Positions 8,485-17,367 are shown, counted from the stretch's first letter. The stretch is DNA of 64,000 bases from Halobellus sp. Atlit-31R (GCA_003665935.1 QPLR01000001.1:62001-126000); one strand, 5' to 3'. Notes: a model not told the origin generated them from the letters alone. A program made the numbers and translations.

Positions 8485-8532
8485 ACTGAGACTCCGGCTC
8501 GTAGCCGGCCGGCAGAGGATCCGAGAGCGCTT

Positions 8533-8554
8533 GTTTACAACACCGGTTGTAAAC
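8533..8554. promoter_or_regulatory. Inverted repeat (operator candidate) before the sugar importer
   Basis: GTTTACAA and TTGTAAAC are perfect 8-bp arms separated by CACCGG. The site ends seven bases before the TATA element (8561-8570), the position where archaeal activators recruit TFB/TBP. The TrmB regulator encoded at 14433 is one candidate ligand. The motif differs from the TACT-N7/8-GAGTA element known for Halobacterium TrmB, so this assignment is open. Confidence 0.6.
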
Positions 8555-8560
8555 CACCCC

Positions 8561-8570
8561 AAATATATTA
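8561..8570 (+). promoter_or_regulatory. TATA box of the sugar ABC operon
   Basis: AAATATATTA lies about 28 bases before the ATG at 8594, fitting a leaderless or nearly leaderless transcript of the binding-protein gene. Confidence 0.65.
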
Positions 8571-8593
8571 ACGATCATTATGTATTGTCCAGT

Positions 8594-10039
8594 ATGTCTG
8601 ACGACAGCACCGACCACGGAGTGTCGCGACGCCGATACCTCACGGCCGCGGGCGCCGTCGGTGCCGCCGGACTGGCGGGCTGTTCCGGTGGCAGCGGTGG
8701 CGGGGACGGCAACACCGGAGGAGCGACGACAGGATCGAGCGACGGCGGCGGCATCGGGGGCACGGTCACCGTCTTCTCGGGGCCGCAGTATCAGGACGCC
8801 GGGATGGCCAAAGCGCTCCACGAGGCAGGCGTTCCCGACTCGATCACGATCGAGCTGACGCGACCGCCACAGGAGAGCGGCGGGAAACAGCAACAGCTCC
8901 GGACGGCGATCGACGCGGAGTCGGCGGATCCGGATCTGGTGTTGACGGACAACGGGTGGACGATCCCGTTCATCGCCCGCGGCGACCTGGTCAACCTCGA
9001 AGCGGAGATGTCCGACGAGTTCATCTCCCGCGTCAGAGAGGAAGGCGTCGAGTCGATGATACAGACCGGGACGCACCCCGAAACCGGCGACCTGTACTCG
9101 GTCCCGGCGTTCCCTGACTACCCGACCATCCAGTACCGAAAGGACCTGTTCAAAGCGGCGGGGTACAGCGAGGACGACTTCAGCACGTGGCGGACCGATC
9201 CGCCGTCGTGGAGCGAGTTCACGCAGGCTGTCTCCGAGGCGAAGCAGAACGGCGACGCGGACTACGGACACGTCTGGCAGGGCAACAACTACGTCGGACT
9301 GGCGTGCTGTACGTTCAACGAGTATCTGACGAGTATGGGCGGGGCCTTCTTCGGCGGCCAGGAGAACCTCTTCGGGCCGGTCGGCGACAGGCCGGTGACG
9401 ATCGGCGACGAGAAGGCGATCGACGGCATCGAGGCCGCAGTCGACATCATCCACGGCGGGGGGCAAGCGCCGATGGACATCTCGGGGGTGTCGCCGCTGG
9501 AGGTCGCCGGGTGGATCGAACCGGACACGAAGAGCATCTTCGAGAACGGGAACGCGGTCACACAGCGCAACTGGACCTACGCCATCGGCGGCGGGGCCAG
9601 CGCGTTCGAGGGCACGGATATGGAGATGGACGTGATGCCGCTGCCGAAAGGCCCGAACGGCTCCTGGCACGCCCAGGGCGGCTGGATCCTCTCGATGAAC
9701 CCCTACAGCGACAACAAGGAGTCGGCCAAGGAGGTCATTCGAGCGTGGTGGTCCGACTCGTTCCTCAAACACCAGTTCGACGCGGCGAACTTCATGCCGC
9801 CGAAGCCCTCGCTGTACAGTTACGTGCAGGAGAGCGCTACGTACGGGCCGTACTTCGAGGCGCTGCAGTTCTCGACGCAGAACCTGATTCCGCGACCGAC
9901 CACTTCGGTGTGGCCGAATCAGCGGAAGATCATCGCGACCGAGGTGAACGCTGCACTCCGGCAGGAGAAATCCGCAACGGAAGCGGCGACGGCGATGCAA
10001 GAACAGCTCTCGGCGATCGAAAAGCAGGCGTCGGGATGA
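8594..10039 (+). CDS. Sugar ABC transporter substrate-binding lipoprotein
   Basis: A 481-residue extracellular solute-binding protein of the MalE-like (family 1) type. The N-terminus has a TAT motif (SRRRYLTAAG), a hydrophobic stretch and the lipobox LAGC with Cys30, followed by a Gly/Ser linker, the haloarchaeal pattern for membrane-anchored binding proteins. The mature part shows PAFPDYPTIQYRKDLFKAAGY and W-rich sugar-contact regions typical of this class. I start at the ATG 24 bases after the TATA box; a longer frame upstream would cross the promoter. It heads an operon with two permeases and an ATPase, and probably captures sucrose or related oligosaccharides. Confidence 0.9.
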   Translation: MSDDSTDHGVSRRRYLTAAGAVGAAGLAGCSGGSGGGDGNTGGATTGSSDGGGIGGTVTVFSGPQYQDAGMAKALHEAGVPDSITIELTRPPQESGGKQQQLRTAIDAESADPDLVLTDNGWTIPFIARGDLVNLEAEMSDEFISRVREEGVESMIQTGTHPETGDLYSVPAFPDYPTIQYRKDLFKAAGYSEDDFSTWRTDPPSWSEFTQAVSEAKQNGDADYGHVWQGNNYVGLACCTFNEYLTSMGGAFFGGQENLFGPVGDRPVTIGDEKAIDGIEAAVDIIHGGGQAPMDISGVSPLEVAGWIEPDTKSIFENGNAVTQRNWTYAIGGGASAFEGTDMEMDVMPLPKGPNGSWHAQGGWILSMNPYSDNKESAKEVIRAWWSDSFLKHQFDAANFMPPKPSLYSYVQESATYGPYFEALQFSTQNLIPRPTTSVWPNQRKIIATEVNAALRQEKSATEAATAMQEQLSAIEKQASG

Positions 10040-10110
10040 GACGAGTGGGCCCCGACCGATCAGTGATCCAGTCTAACACACCACAATGTTGAATAATAAC
10101 ATCCCCGTCG

Positions 10111-10124
10111 TGTCGAGTACGACA
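10111..10124 (+). other. Small hairpin between binding-protein and permease genes
   Basis: TGTCG-AGTA-CGACA can fold into a 5-bp stem in the 116-base gap between the binding-protein stop and the first permease. Such gaps often carry processing or attenuation elements that let the binding protein exceed the membrane parts. This is a shape-based suggestion only. Confidence 0.3.
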
Positions 10125-10155
10125 GCTCTACGACCACAAGCGACTGGAACGCGGG

Positions 10156-11163
10156 GTGTCGCTCGCCGTGGCTGTTGAGCAGGGTCGGCCCCGCGCGTCC
10201 GGTCTGTTCACGCGAGTCGGGACCTGGACCGAGAACCTCAGCGAGCAGGCGTACGCGTATCTCCTCCTCGCGCCGGGGTTCCTCATCCTGTTGCTGTTCG
10301 CGTTCTGGCCGCTGGCCTCGGCGATCAGGATGTCGTTCTTCGCGGATCTCGTCACCGGGACCGGTCGTCTGGGAGCGTTCGCCGGACTCACGAACTACGT
10401 CCAGTTGCTCACGAACACGAACGCGCTCGCGCCGGCGGCGTTCCTCGACCCGTCGTTCCAGGTTCCAGTGCTGCAACAGGCGCTGTTTATGACGATCCTG
10501 TTCGCCGTGCTGAGCGTCGCGGGCGAGACGATCCTGGGGTTCCTCTACGCGATGCTGATGCAGGGCGAGTACAGCGGCCGGAAAGTCGTCCGGCTCCTCA
10601 TCATCGTCCCGTGGGCGATCCCGATCGTCATCCAGGGGATGATCTTCTTCCTGATGTTCCGGCCGGGGTACGGCCTCCTGACCGAGCCGCTCCAGAGCCT
10701 CGGGATCTTCTCGAGCCTGCCGCTCAACACCACCTTCGACGGCTTCGTCATCGTCACGGTCGCGGACGTCTGGAAGACGTCGGCGTTCATGGCGCTTCTG
10801 ATCCTGGCGGGACTGGAGAGCATCAATCAGGACCTGTACGACGTCGCCGACGTGGCGGGCGCGTCGCGGTGGCAGCGGTTCCGATACATCACGTTCCCGC
10901 TTGTGTTCCCGGCGCTTATGGTCGCGATCCTCTTTCGGACGCTCGGGGCGCTGCGGGTCTACGGCATCATCGAATCGACGAGCGTGGGCTGTACGACCGT
11001 GCCCTCGATGAGCTGTCTGGTCGTCGAGTTGATGTTCGGCTCCGCGTCGCTGTACGGGTCGGCGGCGGCGGCGAGCGTGCTGATCGCGCTCGTCGTCGGG
11101 GTGTTCATCTCGATCTACCTGCTGTTCATCAGACGGAGCAACCAGAGCCTGGGGTTCGCGTAA
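10156..11163 (+). CDS. Sugar ABC transporter permease (MalF-like)
   Basis: A 335-residue inner-membrane permease with six predicted transmembrane segments, starting with YLLLAPGFLILLLFAFWPLASAI. The cytoplasmic EAA-type loop that contacts the ATPase is visible as DVADVAGASRWQRFRYITFP near residue 230. The start is uncertain between GTG at 10156 and GTG at 10168; the first is given. It follows the binding protein and ends one base before the second permease, so the two are cotranscribed and form the membrane channel. Family: binding-protein-dependent carbohydrate transporters, MalF/UgpA class. Confidence 0.9.
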   Translation: MSLAVAVEQGRPRASGLFTRVGTWTENLSEQAYAYLLLAPGFLILLLFAFWPLASAIRMSFFADLVTGTGRLGAFAGLTNYVQLLTNTNALAPAAFLDPSFQVPVLQQALFMTILFAVLSVAGETILGFLYAMLMQGEYSGRKVVRLLIIVPWAIPIVIQGMIFFLMFRPGYGLLTEPLQSLGIFSSLPLNTTFDGFVIVTVADVWKTSAFMALLILAGLESINQDLYDVADVAGASRWQRFRYITFPLVFPALMVAILFRTLGALRVYGIIESTSVGCTTVPSMSCLVVELMFGSASLYGSAAAASVLIALVVGVFISIYLLFIRRSNQSLGFA

Positions 11164-11164
11164 G

Positions 11165-12160
11165 ATGAGTATCGACGCACGTAACCACGACGACGCAGAA
11201 CAGTTCGACGAACCGAGCGGCGGTGCCAGCGACGGCGACGGCGACGACGACGACGACCGTCCCGATTCGCGGATCAGCCGGTGGGCCGACGACTGGATCA
11301 AACACCCCGAGAAAGCCTACGCCGTGATGACGGTGTTCCTCGGCGGCGTCCTGCTGACGACGTCGCTCTTCCCGCTGTACTGGCTGTTCGCGGTCGCGAT
11401 GGCGCCGCCGGGGCAGACCAACATCCCGCTGATTCCGACGACGGTCGATCTCTCGGCGTTCGTCGTGATCTTCCAGCAGGTCCCGTTCGCTCGCTTTATG
11501 TTCAACAGCCTCTTTTACGCGGCGTCGGTGACGATCATCGTCCTCCTCGTCGGGAGTCTGGCGGGCTACGCCTTCGGCCGCCTCGAGTTCCGCGGGAAGA
11601 CGCCGCTTCTGTTCTCGCTTCTGGTGCTCAGTTTCTTCCCGCCAGCGACGCTGTTTCTCCCGCTCTTTCGCGCGTTCAATCAGCAGGTCGCGATTCTCGG
11701 GCTGTTCACGCTCCCGACGGAGGTCTACGGGACGCCCGGAGCCGTCGTCGCGCCGTTGAGCGCGTTCACGATGCCGCTGGCGATTTTTATCCTGACGACG
11801 TTCTACAGTCAGATCCCCGACGGGCTCGAAGAGGCCGCCAGAGTCGAGGGGACGACGCGGCTCGGCGCGCTGTTCCGGGTGATTATGCCGCTCTCGGCAC
11901 CCGGCGTCGCGACGGCCGGGATCCTGACGTTCATCACGACGTACACGGAGTTCTTCTTCTCGTATCTGATGACCGGTGACAGCGCCGCGGAGTGGGCACC
12001 GGTCGTCGACGGCGTGCTCGCGTTCCAAACGCAGTATACGACGCGGTACGATCTGCAGGCGGCGGCGAGCCTCGTCGCGATCGTTCCGGTCGCGATCCTC
12101 GTCGTCGTCGCACAGGAGAAGATCATCAGCGGACTCACGCAGGGTGCACTCAAGGAGTAA
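11165..12160 (+). CDS. Sugar ABC transporter permease (MalG-like)
   Basis: A 331-residue partner permease. A long acidic cytoplasmic N-terminus rich in Asp (residues 1-45) precedes six transmembrane segments. The EAA-type loop reads IPDGLEEAARVEGTTRLGAL near residue 220. The MalG/UgpE class forms a heterodimer with the preceding permease and admits sugar delivered by the lipoprotein. ATG follows the upstream stop after one base; the ATPase gene begins five bases downstream, confirming a single operon. Confidence 0.9.
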   Translation: MSIDARNHDDAEQFDEPSGGASDGDGDDDDDRPDSRISRWADDWIKHPEKAYAVMTVFLGGVLLTTSLFPLYWLFAVAMAPPGQTNIPLIPTTVDLSAFVVIFQQVPFARFMFNSLFYAASVTIIVLLVGSLAGYAFGRLEFRGKTPLLFSLLVLSFFPPATLFLPLFRAFNQQVAILGLFTLPTEVYGTPGAVVAPLSAFTMPLAIFILTTFYSQIPDGLEEAARVEGTTRLGALFRVIMPLSAPGVATAGILTFITTYTEFFFSYLMTGDSAAEWAPVVDGVLAFQTQYTTRYDLQAAASLVAIVPVAILVVVAQEKIISGLTQGALKE

Positions 12161-12165
12161 CAACT

Positions 12166-13353
12166 ATGACACGCGTACAACTCACAGACGTAGTGAAGCG
12201 GTACGACGACGTCGTGGCGGTCGAGGATATGAACCTCGACCTGAAGGACGGCGAGTTCATTACGCTCGTCGGGCCGTCGGGCTGCGGGAAGTCGACGACA
12301 CTCGAGACGATCGCCGGACTCACGAAGCCGACGTCGGGAACAGTCACCATCGGCGAGCGGGAGGTGACGAACCTCCCACCGAAGGACCGCGGAATCGCGA
12401 TGGTCTTCCAGAACATCGCGCTGTTCCCGCACATGGACGTGTACGACAACATCTCCTTCGGGCTTCGCTTGCGCGACTTCCCGCAGGAGGAGATGGATCA
12501 GCGGGTCGAGGAAGCGGCGAGCATCGTCCAGCTCGAGGGGATGCTCGACCGGATGCCAGACGAGATGTCCGGCGGGCAGCGCCAGCGCGTCGCGATCGCG
12601 CGAGCGATCGTCCGCGAACCGGAGGTGTTCCTGATGGACGAGCCGCTCGCGAATCTGGACGCGAAGCTCCGGGTGAATATGCGGACCGAGCTCCAGCGGC
12701 TCCACAAGCAACTCGACACGACGATCGTCTACGTCACGCACAATCAGGCGGAGGCGATGACGATGTCGGATCGGATCGCAGTGCTCAACGAGGGCGAACT
12801 CCAACAGATCGCCGCGCCGTTGACCTGCTACAACGAACCGGCCAACAGCTTCGTCGCCGGATTCATCGGATCGCCGTCGATGAACTTCGTCGACGCGACG
12901 GTCGGCGACGGCACGCTCGACGCGCAGGGCTACTCCGTCTCGTTCGAGACGGCCGCGATCGAGGGGGTGTCGTCGGGAGAGCCGGTGGAGATGGGAATCC
13001 GGCCCGAGAACATCTACCTCACGACCAACAGCGCCGAAGCCCGGGATCCGGGCGACCCGATCCAAGTCGAGACGGACGTCTTAGAGCCGATGGGCGATCA
13101 GATCTTCGTCTACCTGAAGGAGATCAGCGCGGCGGACGACGACGGGATGAGCGACATCGAAGAGCGCCAGGGGCTGCTGATGAGCGTCGACCCCGCGACC
13201 GACATCTGGGAGGACCAGCAGGTCGAGATCGTTCTGGACCGCGCGTGGATCCACCTGTTCGACGCCGACACTGGTGAAGCCATCTCACACGGCGTCGTCT
13301 CGGATACCGGTATCGGGGCCGACGTCGAACAGGACAGCGCCCAGGCCGACTGA
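12166..13353 (+). CDS. Sugar ABC transporter ATP-binding protein (MalK/UgpC-like)
   Basis: A 395-residue ATPase that energises the two preceding permeases. The nucleotide-binding domain carries Walker A GPSGCGKST, the signature MSGGQRQRVAIARA, Walker B VFLMDEPLANLD and a switch His in YVTHNQAEAMTMSD. Residues beyond about 240 form the MalK-type OB regulatory domain, with SPSMNFVDATVGDG and GIRPENIYL as recognisable marks. The ATG five bases after the permease stop is used. The last ~35 residues are an acidic tail. Sugar-class CUT1 assignment is firm; the particular sugar is inferred from the neighbouring glycosidases. Confidence 0.93.
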   Translation: MTRVQLTDVVKRYDDVVAVEDMNLDLKDGEFITLVGPSGCGKSTTLETIAGLTKPTSGTVTIGEREVTNLPPKDRGIAMVFQNIALFPHMDVYDNISFGLRLRDFPQEEMDQRVEEAASIVQLEGMLDRMPDEMSGGQRQRVAIARAIVREPEVFLMDEPLANLDAKLRVNMRTELQRLHKQLDTTIVYVTHNQAEAMTMSDRIAVLNEGELQQIAAPLTCYNEPANSFVAGFIGSPSMNFVDATVGDGTLDAQGYSVSFETAAIEGVSSGEPVEMGIRPENIYLTTNSAEARDPGDPIQVETDVLEPMGDQIFVYLKEISAADDDGMSDIEERQGLLMSVDPATDIWEDQQVEIVLDRAWIHLFDADTGEAISHGVVSDTGIGADVEQDSAQAD

Positions 13354-13440
13354 GAGGTCTCCCCCCCGCCGCGGCCGTCGAGCCCGACGGTCCCGCAGCA
13401 TTCTTGACCTCGCAACCGGAGTTCCCGACTGTGATCTCGT

Positions 13441-14379
13441 ATGACGCGTAAGGTGCTCGTCGCCGGCGAGACGCTGATCGACTTCATCCCGGAGCAGCGG
13501 GGACCGCTCGCCGACGTCGAGTCGTTCGCCCGACGGGCGGGTGGCGCACCGGCCAACGTCGCTGTCGGTCTCGCGCGGCTCGATCGGACGCCGTGGTTCT
13601 GCACCGCACTCGCGACGGACGCCTTCGGCTCCTATCTCGGTGACGTCCTCGACCGCGAGGGGATCCCCGACCGGTTCGTCACCCGCGTCCCCGACCGCCA
13701 GACTGCGCTGGCGTTCGTCTCACACGACCCCGGCGGTGACCGGGAGTTCACCTTCTACCGCTCGGAGACGGCAGACCGCCATCTCGATACCGGCGTCGTC
13801 GGCGACGACGTCCTCGAGTCGGTCGAGTTCGTAGTGGTGGGCGGCGTCACGCTGACGGCCGAGCCGGCACGGTCGGCGACGTTCGAGCTCGTGGAGCGGG
13901 CTCGGGACCGGAACTGTCTGATCTGTTTCGATCCGAACGTCCGCCCCGAGCTCTGGGAGACGGAGCCAGCGCCCACGATCGAGCGGATGCTCGCAGCGAC
14001 GGACGTGCTCAAAGCCACTCGGGACGACCTCGACGGGGCCGGGCTCCCGGCCACTCCGTCGGAACTCCTCGCGGCCGGGCCGGACGTGGTGCTCCTGACC
14101 GCGGGGCGCGCCGGCGCACGGCTCGTCGCCGACGAGGGGTCTCCGTGGGGGACCGGCCAGTGGAGTCACACCGGCTACTCGGTCGAAGACGTCGTCGACA
14201 CGACGGGTGCCGGTGATGCGTTCCTCGCGGGCGCGATCTCGAGTCTCGTCGACGGGGCCGACCCGGAGGCGACGCTGGCGTTCGCCAACGCCGTCGCCGC
14301 CGTCTCGACGACCCGCCGTGGAGCGATGAACGCGCTCCCGGACCGCCGGACCGTCGCACAGTTCGCCGACGAGCGGTGA
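13441..14379 (+). CDS. PfkB-family sugar kinase, probable fructokinase
   Basis: A 312-residue ribokinase/PfkB-fold kinase. The N-terminal signature GETLIDFIP and AGGAPANVAVGLARL binds the sugar, and the C-terminal signature DTTGAGDAFLAGA contains the catalytic base Asp259 and anion hole. Length and motifs fit fructokinases, though 2-keto-3-deoxygluconate kinases are similar. The gene lies 87 bases after the importer ATPase on the same strand and near GH32 and GH68, which release fructose, so phosphorylation of fructose is the most economical role. It is convergent with the TrmB regulator. Confidence 0.88.
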   Translation: MTRKVLVAGETLIDFIPEQRGPLADVESFARRAGGAPANVAVGLARLDRTPWFCTALATDAFGSYLGDVLDREGIPDRFVTRVPDRQTALAFVSHDPGGDREFTFYRSETADRHLDTGVVGDDVLESVEFVVVGGVTLTAEPARSATFELVERARDRNCLICFDPNVRPELWETEPAPTIERMLAATDVLKATRDDLDGAGLPATPSELLAAGPDVVLLTAGRAGARLVADEGSPWGTGQWSHTGYSVEDVVDTTGAGDAFLAGAISSLVDGADPEATLAFANAVAAVSTTRRGAMNALPDRRTVAQFADER

Positions 14380-14432
14380 TCGATCGGCACACGGAGGGTT
14401 TCGGTAGGTGGTCACTGTTCGCTGCCCGTTAC

Positions 14433-15536
14433 TCACTCGATAGGCTCCGGTTCGGTCGACAGCCGCGAGGCGCCGTCCGGCCGCACAACGTCGGTGACGA
14501 CGATCCGCGTCGCCTCCAGATCCTCGACGACGGCGTTCCACCCGCCGACGCTGACCCGTTCAGACCCGGTATCGACGACGAACATCACCTGCCCGGCGAT
14601 CTGAGAGTCCGACTCGTCGCCTCCGACGACCGACTGGACCTCCTCGACGGTCCCCGTGATCGTCCGCGACTCGCCGGTGCCGAGGTCGGTCCCGTCGACG
14701 CGGACCGTCACCGTCGCCTCCGACTCGAAGAGCGGCCTGACGTCGCGCACGAGCTGGCGGATGTCGACGTACTCGACGGGCGGCGTAGACGCACGATCGG
14801 AGTAGAGCGGCGATCCGACTTCCCAGAGGCACGTCATAAAGTACCAGTGGAACACGAAGGTGTACTCCTCGTCGTTGACGAGCACGCCGTACTGGTCGAC
14901 CGCGTCCGGGTGATGGGAGAAACAGGCGCTCTGTCGGTCGACGGACGCGACGAACGGCGCCGGGAGTTTGCGGTACCTCGCCTCGCGACAGATGCCGGCC
15001 ATCGTCTCCGGCGCGGGCGGGTCGGCGGCCGGCTCCGTGTGGACCAGCACGTGGACGGCGACGCCGCGCTCGTGCGCTCGTCTCAGGGGCTCGCGCAACT
15101 GTTCGAGATGCGCAGGCGTCGCAGAGACGTACACGCGCGTGTCCGCGTTCTCGACGAACAGACGCGCGCGGTCGACGACCGTTCCGAACTGTTTGACGAT
15201 GCTCGCCGTGGACTTCTCGAGCGGCGGCTGTTCCCACCGCTCTTCGATCTCGGCGGCGGCGGAGTCGAACCGATCCGCTCGGCTCCGGAGGTCTTCGAGC
15301 ACCTCGGCGGGGCTGTGGGCGCGCGCTTTGAGCGTCCCCTGCTCGTAGGTCTCGATGTATTCGCGGTCGGCCAGCGCGTCGATGACGTCGTACACACGCG
15401 CTTTCGGGACGTCGCTCGCGTCAGCGACCTCGCTCGCCGACGCGGTCCCCAGATCGAGGAGGGCGACGTACACCGCCGCCTGATACGGTGACAGTCCAGC
15501 GTCTTCCAGCGTCGCCGTCAGTGAACTCGTCTCCAT
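14433..15536 (-). CDS. TrmB-family sugar-responsive transcription regulator
   Basis: A 367-residue regulator. Residues about 10-75 form a winged helix (LSPYQAAVYVALLDLG through KARVYDVIDALADREYI), followed by a coiled-coil dimerisation stretch (75-110) and a PLD-like then beta-rich effector domain (110-330), the TrmB layout. TrmB proteins bind sugars such as maltose, sucrose or glucose and control ABC importers and glycolytic genes in Archaea. Its place at the end of the sugar module suggests it controls this cluster. The C-terminal end is unusually rich in acidic residues and proline. A CAATACTTA element upstream (about 15565-15573) may be its TATA region. Confidence 0.9.
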   Translation of the reverse strand: METSSLTATLEDAGLSPYQAAVYVALLDLGTASASEVADASDVPKARVYDVIDALADREYIETYEQGTLKARAHSPAEVLEDLRSRADRFDSAAAEIEERWEQPPLEKSTASIVKQFGTVVDRARLFVENADTRVYVSATPAHLEQLREPLRRAHERGVAVHVLVHTEPAADPPAPETMAGICREARYRKLPAPFVASVDRQSACFSHHPDAVDQYGVLVNDEEYTFVFHWYFMTCLWEVGSPLYSDRASTPPVEYVDIRQLVRDVRPLFESEATVTVRVDGTDLGTGESRTITGTVEEVQSVVGGDESDSQIAGQVMFVVDTGSERVSVGGWNAVVEDLEATRIVVTDVVRPDGASRLSTEPEPIE

Positions 15537-16206
15537 ACCTACGCCTACAGAACAACGGGAGTAAGTATTGTGTGCGTACTGGGGGGACGCGAGCTATCGT
15601 CGGCGGCGACTGCGGCGGGAACGCCCGGTTCGCGCGAGACGATCACCGCACGTCCGAGGCCATCCCCGAACTGAGCACTCCCCGGCCACGGTATCTCGCG
15701 GCCGCGTCGGTCGTAGTAGCCGTCCACCGCTCGGACGCTCCGCGAGGTCCACGACCGACGAGACGTTCGTGCCATAGCTGGCCAGTGTCCACACTCCCAA
15801 CGATCGTGTTACATTCAGGTACTATCTACTAATTGAAAATATTTCTGAAGTATACAAGATAGAAGAAATACTATTTTCTGACCGACCGCGTCGATATCCC
15901 GGAGATGGACTGGAATATGGCCTCTCACCGGTATTGTAGCCGTGTTGTCGAAAGACAATCGAGACCAAGGTAATCTTTTCTAATTTATGTATCTTCACTC
16001 GTGATCAATAGAAGTACAAACAGTCGGTCCCGATGGACGAAGTCGGTCCACCCGGAGTGGCGGCGGTGGCGTCCCCCCTCAGTCTGCGACTCACAGCCGA
16101 TCGACGGGTCAGACGAACGCGAACGCGTTGGACGGTAGTCGATGCCTGACGGGGGGGTATGGCCGAGACTGTCGGTCCGCGGCGTCGCCCCGGAGCACCG
16201 CGACCG
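15537..16206. other. Gene-free stretch with AT-rich block
   Basis: No supported gene is seen. Short frames at 15545-15832 run on several strands and are not distinctive. About 15830-16020 is strongly AT-rich, resembling the block after the tRNA-Arg at 1340-1600. The two blocks bracket the sugar module. Confidence 0.5.
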
Positions 16207-16623
16207 CTACGGAGCCGCGAGTTGGCCCTCGTAGCGGTGCACGCCGTCGACAGTCTCGGTGTAGGTGTACGCCGCCGGTGGTTCGATCCCCCACGAGCGC
16301 AGTCGCTCGTCGATCCCGTCGACGATCGTCGTCACGAACGAGCCGCGGTCGCGAAGCGTCGTCGGCGCTTGCGTGTGTTCCGTCTCGTAGCGGCATCGCA
16401 CGACCGTTCCGGTCCCGTGACCGGTCGGCGTCGGCTGGCGGCGGGTCGTCTCGCCCGTGTTCCCATTGCGAGGGCGCAGGTCGGAATCGTCCGCCGAACC
16501 GACGCTGATCTCGATCCGGAGGTCGCTCCGGAGTTTCTCCTGCACCGTCGGTGGAGAGCCGTACAGCAGCGACTCGCCGAAGTCGTCGATCGCGTCGAGT
16601 GCACTGTCTGGGATGTGGTTCAT
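16207..16623 (-). CDS. Hypothetical protein (138 aa)
   Basis: Not recognised. The N-terminus (MNHIPDSALDAIDDFGESLL) and overall acidic, soluble composition are plausible for a haloarchaeal protein. The middle has a low-complexity Thr/Gly/Arg stretch (residues 45-75) and the end contains TETVDGVHRYEGQL. There are no membrane segments or cysteine motifs. Directly upstream lies a degenerate Ala/Asp-coding repeat. The next gene in the same direction starts at 17287. The call rests on composition and a plausible ATG only. Confidence 0.5.
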   Translation of the reverse strand: MNHIPDSALDAIDDFGESLLYGSPPTVQEKLRSDLRIEISVGSADDSDLRPRNGNTGETTRRQPTPTGHGTGTVVRCRYETEHTQAPTTLRDRGSFVTTIVDGIDERLRSWGIEPPAAYTYTETVDGVHRYEGQLAAP

Positions 16624-16644
16624 CGGCGTTCGTGCGAATTAGAC

Positions 16645-16735
16645 CGCGTCGGCTGCGTCGATTGCGGCGGTCGCGTCGGCCGCGTCGGCTGTAGCGACTG
16701 CGTCGGCTGCGGCGGTCGCGTCGGCCGCACTGGTG
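16645..16735. repeat. Degenerate GCGTCGGC-rich repeat
   Basis: A roughly 90-bp tract repeats short units related to GCGTCGGCTGCG and GCGGTCGCGTCGGCC. Read on the minus strand it would encode an Ala/Asp/Thr-rich tail (ADATAAADAV-like), possibly a tiny reading frame from an ATG at 16752 to a stop at 16639. Coding use is uncertain. Confidence 0.55.
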
Positions 16736-16828
16736 AGAGCGCTCGGAGACATCGGGACACGTGTACGAGGCGGCGGAGCGACAAGGACGCTTCGGCAGCG
16801 GCGCGGAGACGGCCCCACCGTTGCGCGC

Positions 16829-17287
16829 CTATCCGTCAGCACGTCGGGTGAGCGCCGAGACAGTGTCTGCCGCTCGTAGATCGTCGACGGTGCAGTACAG
16901 CGCACCGCGGACGCCGTGGTCGTCGTTCTGCACAGGGTGATCGAGCGGCACGAGCTCGTCGAACCCGAATACGACCACGACGCGCTCCTCGGTGAACGGG
17001 TCGATGAGCGCCTCCCAGTCGGCGTCTGCCATCGGCCCCGGCTCGCCGCGCACCTGCTCGGTCCGGTCAGTGACGCGGGCGTAGTGCGTGATCGCAGACA
17101 CCGGTGCCGTCCGGTAGAACGCCATATACGAGAAGTTCGCGCGCGTCCGGTCGTACGACCGCGGCGCGGGGTAGAAGCCGGCCCGGCAGCGGTCGAAGGT
17201 GTCGGGCTGGGTCGCGACGACGCAGACACGGGCGTCACCCGGCGCGTCGTCCGGCGGTGCGTCCGCGGCGAACTGATCGAGATCCAT
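16829..17287 (-). CDS. Conserved-looking hypothetical protein (152 aa)
   Basis: A soluble acidic protein without a confident family. The segment NFSYMAFYRTAPVSAITHYARV (residues about 51-72) has the look of a PUA-like small beta-barrel fold, but that is only an impression. A later segment, ERVVVVFGFDELVPLDHPV, is also well structured. The ATG at 17287 gives a natural N-terminus (MDLDQFAADAPPDD). It sits between two other minus-strand hypotheticals with gaps of 80-200 bases, so cotranscription is possible. Confidence 0.7.
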   Translation of the reverse strand: MDLDQFAADAPPDDAPGDARVCVVATQPDTFDRCRAGFYPAPRSYDRTRANFSYMAFYRTAPVSAITHYARVTDRTEQVRGEPGPMADADWEALIDPFTEERVVVVFGFDELVPLDHPVQNDDHGVRGALYCTVDDLRAADTVSALTRRADG

Positions 17288-17367
17288 ACGACCGGTCAGT
17301 ACCGAGCGCGGAAATATCTGCGTCCGGAGGCTGACAGCGTTCGGCGGAAGCGGGCGGAGGAGAGCGC

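Noticed and set aside
16275-16300. GGTTCGATCCCCCAC resembling a tRNA end or attachment site
   Set aside because: No cloverleaf can be made and it does not match the tRNA-Arg 3' end; it lies inside a plausible coding frame.
16753-17238. Upstream part of a longer minus-strand frame ending at 16639
   Set aside because: This part is an out-of-frame shadow of the hypothetical gene at 16829-17287; only a short tail from the ATG at 16752 could be independent.
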